DNA of 64,000 bases from Bos javanicus (GCF_032452875.1 NC_083869.1:80098501-80162500); one strand, 5' to 3'. Positions 45,471 through 57,360 are shown, counted from the stretch's first letter. Numbers and translations: made by a program. Notes: a model not told the origin generated them from the letters alone.

Positions 45471-46319
45471 ACTAACTCCCTCCAACCCAGTTGTTAAGAT
45501 CAGCACGGACATCACCTCCCCTGGAAGCTGGAAGGGATCTTTTGGGAAAACTTTCCCACTCCTCTCCCCTTCCCATGGGAGGTCTTAGAAACAGCTCATC
45601 TTGGGCTTTGAGCAAGATCACCAATCATGAATCAGCTTGCTCGATTTTCAAATCCTGCACTGCTTCTTTGTGGTCTTCCTCGCTTCTCCTTGGCCTCTTC
45701 CCTTGTTTTCTATGCTGCTCTCCTCTCATGTACTTATTTTAGATTCCCAGGATCACACTCCCACCCTCAGCCTTGCCCTTTATCTCCCTTGGCCAAATTC
45801 TGGCAGTAACACTGTCCATATAGCCACTCCCTGCCATTCCCTGGGGCCCAGTGTGCTAGCTTTGCAGAAGATACTTGGGTTTCCATTTCTATCCAAACTT
45901 TGATCCTCTCCAAGCCTCTTTTTATAGTCCGCAAATTGCATTTCCTGTTTCCTCTCAAACTTTGAAATTAGGCAGTGGAGGCTGCCCTGGGTGTGGTACT
46001 CTAAAAGTAGGACTGGCTTCACCTCCTTCTTATTTCTCATAATGTAGCAGGAGAGAGAGGATGGTCAGTGAGTGTTTATTAGATGTCTAGTAGAATTCCA
46101 GCAAGGAGCTCAGGTGAACACACCTGTGGGGAGAGAGGACGGGTAGGATGGCCTTAGAAGGACACTGCTACTGCAAAGCCTTGCTTTAATTCATGTCCTA
46201 AAATTAAGCAAAAGGAAAATTCCAAAAGGACAAGTAAGCAGCCTCATCACATTTCCCAGACAGGAGCAGATTGTGTCAATGATTGTGTTCTGTTAAGCAT
46301 TGCATTTGCTGTGACCTAA
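45471..46319. other. unique DNA, no firm feature
   Basis: No repeat recognised. Overlapping frames on both strands at 45,491-46,040 have no domain and are likely chance. Confidence 0.45.
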
Positions 46320-46700
46320 TGTCCCACGAAGGAGCTCTGGTTCCAACAACTGACAGTGATAACTAAAACCAAAATCTCCGTTTTTCCAATTGGAGATTAA
46401 AACTTATATCTGGAGCCATGCGTTTAGGGGGAATACAACTTGGTATTTCATAAACCACAAATACTATTCTTTTCTTTCGGGAAGGAACCCGTTCTTAGGA
46501 AACCAGTTAGGGAAGGCAAATTGCCTTTCGTGGTCTCGTTTCGATTCCTGGCTCTAAGAGTTTGTGACTCATGACCACAGACTTCAGCCTGAGCCTGGGC
46601 AGCGGCCTGGAGCTGGGAGTGGAGGTTATTACTGGAGATGACTAACCAGCATGTAGCTGAGGTAGCGGAATCTGGTGCAGCTAATGAGAAAAGATGACTA
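46320..46700. promoter_or_regulatory. Candidate regulatory element
   Basis: Non-repetitive block with clustered motif-like words: RUNX-type aaccaca (46,453-46,459) and accaca (46,574-46,579), AP-1 tgactca (46,565-46,571), the small inverted repeat aatctcc/ggagatt (46,373-46,379 and 46,392-46,398), and aaggcaa/ttgcctt (46,513-46,519 and 46,521-46,527). CpGs are retained (cctttcgtggtctcgtttcg). Each word is common by itself, so function is only suggested. Confidence 0.28.
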
Positions 46701-47099
46701 CTGCTTTTTCTTTTCCATAAGCTGGAGGTTTTCTTTGGCAGAGTTTCATCCTATGCATGAAAATGGCAGACTTGCCGCTCCAGATGTTAGGTTTCCATAG
46801 ATGTAGAATTATAGAATGTCAGAACTAGAGAGGGATCATCTCTTCCATTGTCTCAAGTTATATAGAGAGAACTAAATTAGAAAGACCAGGTAACTGCCTT
46901 TGCTAATAAAAGCTTTCACTAATGCTAGGGTCCAAGGTTTTTCCTGTGGAAGCCAGAAGGATGTCTCCATGGGCCATCTCCAGGTATGGAGTAGAATAAT
47001 TTGGAGAGAGCAGAATATTCTTCTGTGGATGACATTTTGTTGACACTCCTTTCGAGGTTTAGCAATGTTCTGATTATCAGTGACATAAGCAAAGTCGAG
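46701..47099. other. unique DNA, no feature seen
   Basis: Nothing recognised up to the next SINE. Confidence 0.45.
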
Positions 47100-47232
47100 A
47101 GATGTGGGTTTGATTTCTGGGTCAGGAAGATCCCCTGGAGTAGGAGGTGGTAACCCACTCCAGTAGTCTTGCCTGGAAGGTGCATGGGACCACAGAAAGT
47201 CAGACATGACTGAGCCACTGAGCACACACAAG
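47100..47232 (+). mobile_element. Bov-tA SINE, 5'-truncated
   Basis: Begins in the middle of the tRNA-like head (gatgtgggtttgatttctgg) and runs to 'gactgagccactgagcac'. The A-unit has an internal deletion after 'cttgcctggaagg'. It is non-coding. Confidence 0.87.
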
Positions 47233-49904
47233 TAAAGACAACGTCTTCAGTGCTATCCTGGAAAAAAATAGGAGCTCGTGGAGCATTGCAGAAGTTGACC
47301 TTGAATTCTGCATGTTGCCCAGAGGGGCCTCTTGCATATTTCACATTTTCAGTCTGCCGATTGTGCAGACTATATGTGGTGGGTTGCGCTATGCCAAGTT
47401 ACCTTGGGTGGGAACTTTGTTTCCGTAGATCCTCTTCCTGCCCTGAGCCAGGTTAGAGGTGACCAGGAGTGGAAACTGCACAAGATTTGAAAGGCAGAAG
47501 AGAGGCCATGGCTGTCACTTTCTGAGGGTCTTTTTGGAGTCCCGTGTAGTGAAGGACGGGCAAAGCTTATCCTCACTCTACTCTGCATCCAGACAACTGG
47601 CCATGCTGACCAGCAGCCCCGAGCCCCTTGCCAGATACCAGGCTACAGACCCACAGCAGAAACAAAGGCCAGAGCTCCCTGAAAACCTCATCACAACCCC
47701 ACTTCACAATCGCCCTTCAGTCCTTGAAACACGATTAACTCCTCTGCTTGACTAGTTTATGACACTTCATCCCCCAACGTGCCTTTTCACACCTTCACTT
47801 CCCCAGCTGCTCCCACACTTGTGTGAGATCTATTTCCTCTAAAAGGTACTTTATCCTGAAACATCGAGTGACTCTGCCCCTCTGACAGAACCCTGAGTCA
47901 TTCATGCTGGATCTCTAGGCAACGTGAGCCTGGAACATCCAGGGCTCCTCCCTCTCCCTGCATTTGGAAATCCTCTATGAAATCCAGATGGTAAAGGAGG
48001 AAGCAGGAAGTGCTCTTACTGCGCGCAGGCAAGTGTATGTTGTCAGCGCCTTCCTGTAAGCCTCCTCAGGTAAATAGAGAAGGGCCCTGACTCTGTTAGC
48101 AAAGTCAAGGAGGATGGAGGAAGCTGAGGGCTATACATCCTGGTGGGCCCACCCATGGGGATAATGTTTCCATCAGGCTAAAGCCTTTCCTAAGACTTTG
48201 CAACCTCTAACCCTGTCTTGTTCCTTGCTTCTCCCTAAAGAACTGAGCTGTATTACAAGATTTTTGATACCCTCGTTATCTAATGGATCTACAGAACTGA
48301 AGACTGGCTTCCTTAATCTATTTTGACAGTTCCTATTTCCAGACCCTTCTGGAATGAGATAAGTTGTGAAAATCAATCTTAAAAGGACTATGATTAACTG
48401 AACTTTTCCATCCCCTATAAAATGCATAATTTGTAGCTTTTCACGTTATTGTTTTCACCCTGTCATTTAAAAACATGACATGATAGTGGTGAAAAAGTCA
48501 GACTATCATTTGAATTAACTTCCTGAGGCCTAAGGGGAAAAGCCCCAAATTAGAAAACTGCTAAACTCACCAGATTTTAGCTGAACTCTAAATGGCAGAG
48601 GAAAGACGTGGCTATATCTGACAGTAGGATATCAGGTGAATTTTTTAGTAAATTTTTTTCTCTTTTCTTCTTTATTGGGCAATGTAAATTTTCCTTTTAA
48701 ATTTCCACATTGATTTTTTTTTTTAAATAGCTGACTCAGAAGTTTCTGAAAACACTGATAGCAGGTTGTTAAAACAGATGTTCTAGAAGAAAAGATTCTC
48801 TGGTTAAAGCTTGGGAAATATTGGCTTCATTCAAAACAAGAGACAGAATGCCTCCTTGTCTTAAGATCTGTGCTGGACACCCGGCAAAATGTATGTGGCC
48901 CCAGTATAGTTAAACAAGCTTGCTTCCTGGAAAGTTCTTTAGCACCAACGTGCATCATGAATTCCAAGGGGAAACACTGCCACATTTTTCCAACTGATCT
49001 GACCACCCTTCTTCCTCTTCCTCTCTCTTTTCTACAGCTTACACAGTAGAAATAGTTTTCCTTAGGATACTTGTTTGTGAATAGCTGACTTAAATAAAAT
49101 CCTGAGCCTAACTCATTTGTAAAAAGAGTATTTTTAAAGAACACCATTGAACTCTTATCCAAGTCAAACCCTGCATCATTTAAAAAAAAATGAGAAGATG
49201 CTATCCATTTTTTTATATATGAACTAACAGCATTGACATCATATTTGTTAGCAATGCAAAGATGGATCTTAATGGTTTTTTACAGCTTTAAGTGAAACAA
49301 ATGTTTAATGTATCTGCTAGAGCGGTGATAATTCACAAAGTAGAAAAACAGCAAGCAAATTCTTGACTTTGGGCTTGTTTATACTTCTGTTGTAAAAGAT
49401 GAATTCAGTACAACTTGATATGTAGTAGAAGAAAAAATCTGAGACTGGATTGTTTTTTGAATTATAGTCCAAGTGTCTGCTTTTGTCCATTTAAGGACTA
49501 TCTTCTCTGGTACTTTTAGAGGAAAGGGGAGCTTGTCTCACTTCTCCTTCAGGGCTAGTCCAAACCAGCCCAGTTCTATGTTATGTCCTGGCTGCAGCTC
49601 CTGCTTGGACCTCCATTCACCTGAATCCTGGTACCCTGGATTCTGTTGCCTCCCTTGGTATGATGCTTCTGTGATACATGCTGCTGGCCTCGCTGGCTGA
49701 GCCATCCTGCAGGCTCATTTGCCTACATCATTCTGTTCCTGAACTTCCCACCATGATGTTGGTGGTAAAAGACTTCATTTTTTTTAAGTAAAAGGAATGA
49801 GATTTTAGCCATTTCATCCTGATGAATTTCTAACCTCCTCGGAGCCCTGGATTGTCTCTTTTGTTTGCTCACACAGTCTCTCTTTCTCCCTCTCTCATTC
49901 TTTT
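47233..49904. other. long unique stretch
   Basis: About 2.7 kb with no repeat I can name. A CpG-bearing spot (ttactgcgcgcaggcaagtg) lies at about 48,017-48,036. The 98-codon forward frame at 47,459-47,755 and the 111-codon minus frame at 48,827-49,162 have no domain. T-rich runs are at 48,640-48,725. Confidence 0.5.
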
Positions 49905-50010
49905 AAAAGTTGAGCATATGGAGGTATAATTTATATATGATCAAAACTATGTAAAGTTCACCCTGTTTAAATGTACAGTTATATGACTTCTGACAAGTGC
50001 TACAGTTGCA

Positions 50011-50218
50011 TCTGTGTGTGTGTTTGTGTGTGTGTATGCTCAGTCATGTCTATTTCTTTGGGACTCCATGGTCTATAGCCCACCAGTCTCCTCTGTTCAT
50101 GGAATTTTCCAGGCAAGAATACTGAAGTGGGTTGCCATTTTCTTCTCCAGGGGAGCTTGCCACTCCAGGGATCAAACCTGCAGGTGGATTCTTTACCACA
50201 GCGCCGCCTGGAGAGCCC
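50011..50218 (-). mobile_element. Bov-tA SINE
   Basis: Reverse SINE starting with an imperfect (tg)n tail complement and 'tgctcagtcatgtctatttc', ending in 'accacagcgccgcctgg' and 'agagccc'. A 7-bp flank repeat acagttg (50,002-50,008 and 50,219-50,225) is a plausible short target-site duplication. Confidence 0.9.
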
Positions 50219-50369
50219 ACAGTTGTATGACCACCACCTTAATCAAGATGTAGAACTCTGCATCACCCCCCTAAGTTCCCTTGTTCTCCTTTCTAGTCAC
50301 CCTCACCTTACCACTAGCCCTTGCCACCACCAATCTGTTTTCTCTCAATATCTTTGCCTTTTCAAGTTG

Positions 50370-50612
50370 AATTTGGTGATTGGGATTGACATATAGACAC
50401 TACCATGTGTGAAATAGATAACTAATGAGATAACCTACTATATAGCACAGGAAACCCTTCTCAATGTTCTTTGGTGACCTAACTGGGAAGGAAATCCTAA
50501 AAACAAGGTATATATGTATATGTATGGCTGATTCACTTTTCTATACAGCAGAAACTAACACAACATTGTAAATCAACTCTACTTCAATAAAAATAAGCTT
50601 TAAAAAAGGAAT
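50370..50612 (+). mobile_element. L1 3' UTR and tail
   Basis: 'gtgattgggattgacatata', 'actatatagcacaggaaacc', 'gctgattcacttttctatac' and 'acacaacattgtaaatcaac' then 'caataaaaat' form the 3' end of an artiodactyl L1 in forward orientation, opposite to the L1 it interrupts. Confidence 0.75.
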
Positions 50613-51596
50613 TAAAGAGGAATCACACTGTATATAGCTTTACTTACTTAGCATTAATACATCTGATAGTTTTTCCATGAATCATCGGTTTGTTTGTTCT
50701 TACTGGTGAGTCGTACTCCGTTGTATGGCTGCACATTTCTTTTTTTAACCAATTTGCCAGTTGAAAGACATTTGAGGTGTTTCCCATTTTTGGGTATTTA
50801 TTAATAAAATCACTGTAAACATATACTTACAGGTTTCCATGTGAATGAAAGTCTTCACTTCTCCTGGGAAATGAGATAGCTGAATCATGGGGTAAGTGTA
50901 TGTTTAACTTAATAAGAAACTGACAGCTTTCAAAGGTGGCTGTTATGTCATATTGCATTCCCACCAGCAGTGCATACATCTCCAGTTGATCCATATCTTC
51001 ATCAGCACTTGGTATTTTTTTCTTTTAGCAGGTCTAACAGGTACTTGTATAGTGATACCTCATTGCAGTTTTAATTTGCTCAGTGACTAACAGTGTTGCA
51101 TACCTTTCATGTCCTTGTGTGCCACCCATACACCGTTTTTGGTAAAGTGTCTGTTCAAAACTTTGGCCATTTTTAAAAACTGGATAGTTTGTTTTCTTAA
51201 TATTGCACTTTTAAGGTTCTTTATACATTTTTGTTATAAGTGCTTCATTAGACATATTTTACAAATATTTTTCCCAGTTGGTGATTTATGTCTGTAAAGT
51301 TTCTTAATTGTCCCTCAAAGAGCAGAAGTTTTAAATTTTGATTAATTCTATCAATTTTTTATTTTATGGATAATACTTCTACTGTGGTACATAAAGATGT
51401 TTTAACTAACTCAAAGTCAAAAACATTTTCTCTTATGTTTTCTTCTAAGAAATTTATAGTTTTAAAATTAAAATTTAGATTTAATTCATTTTTGTATATG
51501 GTATAAGACATGGGTCAAAGTTTTTTTTTTTTTTATATAAATATCCAATTGTCCACCACAATTTGTTGAAAATACTATTCTTTCTAAACAAATTAC

Positions 51597-52337
51597 TATA
51601 TAAAGTTTCTCCAGAGATGCAAAGGACTTTCCTGATGAGTCTGTTGGTAAAGAATCCACCTGCAATGTGGGAGACCTAGGTTCAATCCCTGGATTGGGAA
51701 GATCCCCTGGAAGAGGCATGGCAACCCACTCCAGTATTCTTTCCTGGAGAATCCAAATGGACAGAGGAACCTGGTGGACTGCAGTCTATGGGGTTGCAAA
51801 GAGTCAGACACAACTGAGTGACTAAGCACAGCACAGAGACACAAAACCAATAGGATATATGTTTATATTTCTGTTACATGTACTTTATATTATGTTTATA
51901 TTATATACAAAATATATACAACTATTTATTATGAGGAATTGACTAATTTAATTATGTAGGCTAAGAAGTACTACCATCTGCAAGCTGAAGCCCCAGGGAA
52001 GCTTTGGTATAATTCCAGTCCAAATTCAAAGGTCTCAGAACCAGGAGCACAGATGTTTTAAGCTTCAGTCCAAGAGCAAAAGACCATTATTTTCATTCAA
52101 GCAGTCAGGCGAAAGGAGAGAAAATTCTCCATTCCTCTACCTTTTGTTTTACTCAGGCCCTCGATGGACTTGAAGATACCTGCCTACACTAGGGAGAGCC
52201 ATCTGCCCTACTCAGTTTACTGATACCAATGCTGATCTCTCCCAGAAATACTCTCACGGACACACCTAGAAATCATGTTCATGCAGATTTCTGGACATCC
52301 TGTAACCTCTAAAGTAACACAAAACATTAATCATACC
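51597..52337 (-). mobile_element. MLT2-like solo LTR in L1
   Basis: Reverse copy of the LTR family seen at 8,994-9,345. It has 'gtttctccagag', 'aaccaataggatatatg', 'gaattgactaatttaattat' and 'aaatactctcacggacacac'. A 6-bp flank repeat aattac at 51,591-51,596 and 52,338-52,343 fits the short duplication left by retroviral-type integration. The flanking L1 text rejoins across it. It is non-coding and itself carries a SINE at 51,624. Confidence 0.65.
51624..51834 (+). mobile_element. Bov-tA SINE within the LTR
   Basis: Forward Bov-tA (ggactttcctgatgagtctg to 'gactaagcacagcac'). The flanks agagatgcaaa (51,613-51,623) and agagacacaaa (51,835-51,845) form an 11-bp duplication with two differences. 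Removing the SINE restores the LTR start 'ccagagacacaaaaccaata'. Confidence 0.93.
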
Positions 52338-52501
52338 AATTACCTTGGAACCTTTGTCAGTAATCAATTGACCATGTATGTGTGCTCTATTTCTGAACTC
52401 TCTATTCTGTTCCATTGATCTCTCCTTTCATTAATACCACATAGTCTTGATCCATATTGCTTTATAATGATTCTTAAAGTCAAAGAGAATAAGGTCTAAT
52501 G

Positions 52502-52716
52502 TATTTCCCAGGTGGCTCAATGGTAAAGAATCTGCCTGCAATGCAAGAGACATGGGTTTCATCCTTGGGTCGCGAAGACCTTCTGGAGGAGGAAATGGCA
52601 ACCCACTCTAGTATTCTTGCCTGGGAAATGCCATGGGGAGAGGAGCCTGGCAGGTTACAGCCTACAGGATCGGAAAGAGTCAGACATGACTTAGCGACTG
52701 AGCACACACACAGCAC
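52502..52716 (+). mobile_element. Bov-tA SINE
   Basis: Forward Bov-tA from 'tttcccaggtggctcaatgg' to 'gactgagcacacacacagc' inside the antisense L1. Flanks 'taaggtcta' and 'taagatctt' are only roughly alike, so the target duplication is eroded or uncertain. Confidence 0.93.
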
Positions 52717-53678
52717 GTAAGATCTTACAACCTGGTTCTTTTTCAAAACTGTTTTGGCTTTTCCACATAAATTTTAGTATCAGCTTGTCTATTTCTACAA
52801 AATATAGTTCTATTACTTTGATTTAGGTTGTAGGTTGGATCTTCAGATAAATTTGGGGAGAGTATCGAGTACAATATAACAATATCAAGTCTTTGAATCT
52901 ATGAGCACAATACTCTCTCCATTTGTTTAGGTCTTCTTTGGTTTCTTTTATCAATGTTGCGTAGTTTTCACTCTACAAATAAATATTCCACAAATTTTGT
53001 TAGATTTATACTTAAGTATTTTTGTTTTTCAATGCTATTATAAATGGAGCATTTTAAAAAAACTCATATTTCAATTGCTCATTCTTAGTATATACAAACA
53101 CATTGATTTTATTTTTATATTGACTTTTTATAAAATGTGACCTTGCTAAACTCATCCATTACTTCTAGTTCATATTTGGAAACTAGGGTGTTTTCTATGT
53201 AGACAATCATATCTGCTAATAGAGATAGTCTTATTTCCTGCTTTCCAGTCTGTATGCCACTTTTTCCCTTGTCTTATTACAGTGGCTGGAGTCTTCAGAA
53301 GGATGTTGGTAGGAGTGTTGAGAGTAAATATCCTTGCCTTATTTCCAATCTTAGCGGGAAAGTAATCAGTCTGACACCATTAAGTATGATGTTAGCTGTA
53401 GGTTTTTAAATGATGTCCTTCATCATATTAAAGAAATTCCCCTCTACTCCTGGCTTGCTGAGAATTCTAGCATGAATAGTAATTTTGTCAGAAGTTTTAT
53501 TCTGAATCTATTGAAACAATCATATGGTTTTTTTCCCTCAGTCTTTTGATATGGTGAATAATATGATTGGTTTTCAAATATTGAGCCAACATTGTATTTC
53601 TGGGATTAACTTCTTTTGGTATGATGTATTATTTTTATTACTGGAATCAATTTTTTTATTTGTATTTATTGCTATGAG

Positions 53679-54003
53679 TGTTGGAGAAGACTCTTGAGAG
53701 TTCCTTGGACTGCAAGGAGATCAAACCAGTCAGTCCTAAAGGAAATCAATTTTGAATATACATTGGATGGACTGATGCTGAAGCTGAAACTCCAATACTT
53801 TAGCCACCTGAGAAGAGCTGACTCATTAGAAAAGACCCTGATGCTGGAAAAGATTGAAGGCAGAGGAGAAGGGGATGACAGAGGATGAGATGGTTGGATG
53901 GCATCAGCTCAATAGACATGAGCTTGAGCAAGCTCCGGGGGAAGCCTGGTGTGCTGCAGTCCATGGGGTCACAAAGAGTCGGACACAACTAAGCAACTGA
54001 ACA
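53679..54003 (+). mobile_element. BovB 3' end in L1
   Basis: A 325-bp forward BovB (gtgttggagaagactcttga to 'actaagcaactgaaca'). It has an 11-bp duplication, attgctatgag at 53,668-53,678 and attgttatgag at 54,004-54,014, with one mismatch. It is more diverged than the copies at 16,708 and 29,061 and has an internal deletion near 53,908-53,945. The short frame at 53,694-53,888 is BovB C-terminus. Confidence 0.94.
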
Positions 54004-54049
54004 ATTGTTATGAGGATTTTTTACATCCATGTTCTATATCTATGTGAGA

Positions 54050-55060
54050 TGTTGGGCACTCACTAGTGGATATACTGACACTGTTCTAGCTATGTAGATG
54101 TCTCAGTGAACAAGACAGAAAGTATCCCTGACTTTGAGGAGCTTACAGTCTAATTGAGGGGAGATGAGCATTATTTATTAAGTATATAGTATTAATATAT
54201 GTCATGCTAGAATGTGATAAATGACATGGAAAGGAGAAAAATTATACCAGGGGACTAGGAATATAGGAGTTTGAGGTGGAGCAGAACTTAAGTTTCTTGA
54301 AAAGGTGAGATTTCGGCAAAGACCTCGAGGAGGAGAGGAAGTGAGTCTTGTGACTATGGGGAACAGCTCTTCAGATGCAGGTAAGAACAAGTGCAAAGGC
54401 CCTGAGGCAGGAGTGCCTCTGGCCTGTGCAAGGGGACCAGGGAGGGGGCAGTAGAGGAGATGAGCTTGGGGAAGGAATGGGGAAATAAATCATGTGGGGC
54501 CTATGGCCATTTTGAGGACTGATTTCTAGACCAAGTGAAATAGAGAGCCATTGAGCAGAGGAGGAACATGATCTGAGTTGTCAGAGCATCACTGACTGCT
54601 GTGTTGAGAATAGACTGTTGGAGGCCAGGAAGAAGGAGGAGGACCTATTAGATTAATGCAGAGATGGGGTCATAGGGCCAGGGTGTTACACTGAGGGTCG
54701 TAGCAGTGATGCAGCCTGACATGTATGAAAGGCCCAGTCAGTGTGATTTGAAGAGGAAAACGATGTGAAGTGGGAAAGAAGGAGCACAGTAAAAATGACT
54801 GCAAGGTTTTTGTTTTGAGCTTCTGGAAGGATGGGGCTATTGTCAACTGGGGTGGGAAGGCTGTGGGTGGAATGGATTGGGGACCAGAGCATGAGGATCA
54901 GAAGTTCATTTTTGGAGAGGCAAGTTTGAGATGTCTTTTAGACATCAGGAAGTGTTATCTCCTAGGCAGTTGGGTGTGTAAACCTACAATTTGGGTGAAA
55001 AGTATGAGCAACAGATATAAATGGTCTCTAGAGGAAAACAGCAGCTGGCAACAACTTTTG
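54050..55060 (-). mobile_element. L2 LINE, antisense, long remnant
   Basis: Reverse L2 from 3' terminus to RT. Ordered blocks are 'cagtgaacaagacagaaag', 'caagtgcaaaggccctgagg', 'gagagccattgagcagagg', 'actgctgtgttgagaataga', 'caaggtttttgttttgagct' and 'agtttgagatgtcttttaga'. It is among the clearest L2 copies here, about 1 kb. It is non-functional. Confidence 0.78.
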
Positions 55061-55299
55061 TTTTAAATAGGGGATTTTTCCCTCCTCCTGGTATAAGGCT
55101 TCCAAATTAGTAAAATCCTTTGATGATTTTCAAAGTCTAATGTACTTTCACACATTAAACCACATTTTTTGGAGGGATTTAATCAAGGTAAAGTAGCTTA
55201 ATTAAAACAAAGGATTGTTAACAGAATTAAAGATCCTTAATCCATTAATTCATTTTTCTTCTATTTTCCTGGCTGAATTTTGAAGGGAAGCAGGATGTT

Positions 55300-55445
55300 G
55301 AAATATGAAGGCTGTGGGCTCTCTTGACATGAGACCAAGGTTTGTGTCTAGGTTCCACAGTTTATCAGCTGTGTGGAAGTGGCAAATTATTTAGCCTCCA
55401 TGAAGTTGAAATAACTCCATCAGGAGTAATTACAGCACTAACTGT
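55300..55445 (+). mobile_element. MIR SINE remnant
   Basis: 'gtctaggttccacagtttat', 'cagctgtgtggaagtggcaa' and 'attatttagcctccatg' follow the MIR head and core. Diverged. Confidence 0.52.
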
Positions 55446-55619
55446 CATTAAAATTAGAAAAAAATTTTTACCAGCATCTATAGTAATTTATTAATTCAGC
55501 AAATAATTATGACCTATTTTGTGCTAGGTGATGAATATTCTGCTATAAATAATAGACTGTCTTTGCCCTTATGAAATGTTCAGTATTGGAAACAAGGAGT
55601 TTATTAAAGAAGAAACTAG

Positions 55620-56384
55620 AATGTTAAGAAACTTGTGAAAACCTGCTCAAACTCACTGATGGGGAAATGCAAATTAAACTCAATGAAATATAACTTCATA
55701 CTCATTAGATTAAGAGGGAAAAAAGTAAGAGTATCCAAGTTTGGTGAGGCAATGGGGGAAACAAATTCTTTTTTTGATGAAGGTGGGAGTTCAATTGTAC
55801 AGCCACCTTGGAGATGAACTTGACAATATCTAATGAAATAGAAAATGCACATCCCCTCCAACCCCAAAGTTCCACTGCTGGGAATGGCGTCTGGGAAACT
55901 CGTGTTTCTCAGCATGCTCAAGGCAACACGCTCAGGATATTCACTGCAGCACTTGTGATAGCAAAAAGTGGAAACAACCTAAATGTCTATCAGTGGGATT
56001 CAAACAATGTGATATTATTCAGGATTTTCGATGAATTCCATAGGTCACTGTGTATAAATCTCCCCGCAAAAGATGGGTAAAAATGCAAGTTGCAAAAGAC
56101 ACTACCCTTTGTCCTATTTAAACACTACACAAAACAGTATCATATGTTCTTATGTAGGAAAATGTTAAAGTATAGATAGGAAGATACATGCAAAGGTGGT
56201 TACCTCTATGGAGGAGAAAGAGGAATGAAATGGATGGGGTGAGGAGGAGAGACTTAGCTGCTTCTGTGATGATTTCTTGCTTAGAAATAAAAAAGAAGTG
56301 AACAGGGCAAAATTATTAAATCTGAGAACTTATAAATGGACTGTTATTATATATACTTTTCTGTTTGAAATATTTCATAAGCAT
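55620..56384 (+). mobile_element. Ancient L1, ORF2 end and 3' UTR
   Basis: 'gatggggaaatgcaaattaa', 'gttccactgctgggaatgg', 'aaagtggaaacaacctaaat' and 'caaaggtggttacctctatg' follow the end of L1 ORF2 and its 3' UTR in forward orientation. Short frames at 55,635-56,080 are its decayed coding sequence. Confidence 0.65.
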
Positions 56385-56421
56385 TTAAAAATGTTATTGT
56401 GGTAAAATATACATAACATGA

Positions 56422-56636
56422 GGAGAAGGCAATGGCACCCCACTCCATGGGGTCGCTAAGTGTCGGACACGACTGAGCGACTTCACTTTCACTTTTCACT
56501 TTCATGCATTGGAGAAGGAAATGGCAACCCACTCCAGTATTCTTGCCTGGAGAATCCCAGGGATGGGGGAGCCTGGTGGGCTGCTGTCTATGGGGTCACA
56601 CAGAGTCGGACACGACTGAAGTGACTTAGCAGTAGC
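56422..56636 (+). mobile_element. Bov-A2 dimer with 55-bp deletion, perfect TSD
   Basis: Forward two-unit Bov-A2. The first unit jumps from 'caccccactcca' directly to 'tggggtcgctaag', losing about 55 bp present in the neighbouring copy at 56,998. The 13-bp duplication atacataacatga is perfect at 56,409-56,421 and 56,637-56,649. Confidence 0.97.
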
Positions 56637-56997
56637 ATACATAACATGAAAGTTACCATTTTAACCATTTTTGAGTGTACAGTCAATGGTAGTAAGCACC
56701 TTCACATTGCTGTACAGCCATCACTACCATCCATCTCCAGAACTTTTTTCATCTTCCCAAACCCACGTTCTGTGGCCATTAAACACTAACTTCTCATTCT
56801 TCCTCCCCTCAGCTCCTGGCAGTCACCATTCTACTTTCTGTCTCTATGAATCTGCTACTCTAGGTACCTCATAGAGGTAGACTCATATGTTATCTATATT
56901 TTTGTGACTGGCTTAAAATAATATCCTCAAGGTTCATCCACACTGTAGTGTGTGTCAGAATACCCTTCATTTTTTAGGGCTGAATACTATTCCACTC

Positions 56998-57267
56998 AGA
57001 GAAGGCAATGGCACCCCACTCCAGTACTCTTGCCTGGAAAATCCCACGGACGGAGGAGCCTGGTTGGCTGCAGTTCATGGGGTTGTTAAGAGTTGGGCAT
57101 GACTGAGCGACTTTACTTTCACTTTTCACTTTCATGCATTGGAGAAGGAAATGGCAACCCACTCTAGTATTCTTGCCTGGAGAATCCCACGGACAGAGGA
57201 GCCTAGTGGGCTGCCATCTATGGGGTCACACAGAGTTGGACACGACTGAAGTGACTTAGCAGCAGCA
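56998..57267 (+). mobile_element. Bov-A2 dimer with perfect TSD
   Basis: Complete two-unit Bov-A2 (agagaaggcaatggcaccc to 'gtgacttagcagcagca') with the linker 'cactttcacttttcactttc'. The perfect 12-bp duplication actattccactc is at 56,986-56,997 and 57,268-57,279. It lies about 360 bp from the previous dimer in the same orientation. Confidence 0.97.
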
Positions 57268-57360
57268 ACTATTCCACTCTGGGTAAATTCCACATTTTAT
57301 TTATCCAGTCATCCCTTGATAGATGCTTGGGTTGCTTCCACATTTTGACTATTGTGACAT

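Larger units (their letters stand above)
49905..54045 (-). mobile_element. Ancient L1, antisense, multiply interrupted
   Basis: One old L1 lies antisense across about 4.1 kb. Its 3' UTR complement is at the left (ggaggtataatttatatatg; 'atgaccaccaccttaatcaa'), followed by ORF2 complement ('gcattcccaccagcagtgca'; 'gtaatcaattgaccatgtat'; 'tcagcttgtctatttctaca'; 'tcttttgatatggtgaataa'). It is broken by SINEs at 50,011, 51,624 and 52,502, an L1 tail at 50,370, an LTR at 51,597 and a BovB at 53,679. No coding capacity remains. Confidence 0.75.
56385..57360 (-). mobile_element. Ancient L1 3' UTR, antisense, split by two SINEs
   Basis: 'tattgtggtaaaatatacat', 'ttaaccatttttgagtgtac', 'caccattctactttctgtct' and 'tcctcaaggttcatccacac' are an old L1 3' UTR in reverse. 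Two Bov-A2 dimers interrupt it, and the L1 text is continuous when they are removed. Confidence 0.7.

Noticed and set aside
47459..47755. 98-codon plus-strand frame
   Set aside because: Looked exon-like in composition but has no family resemblance or convincing splice signals.
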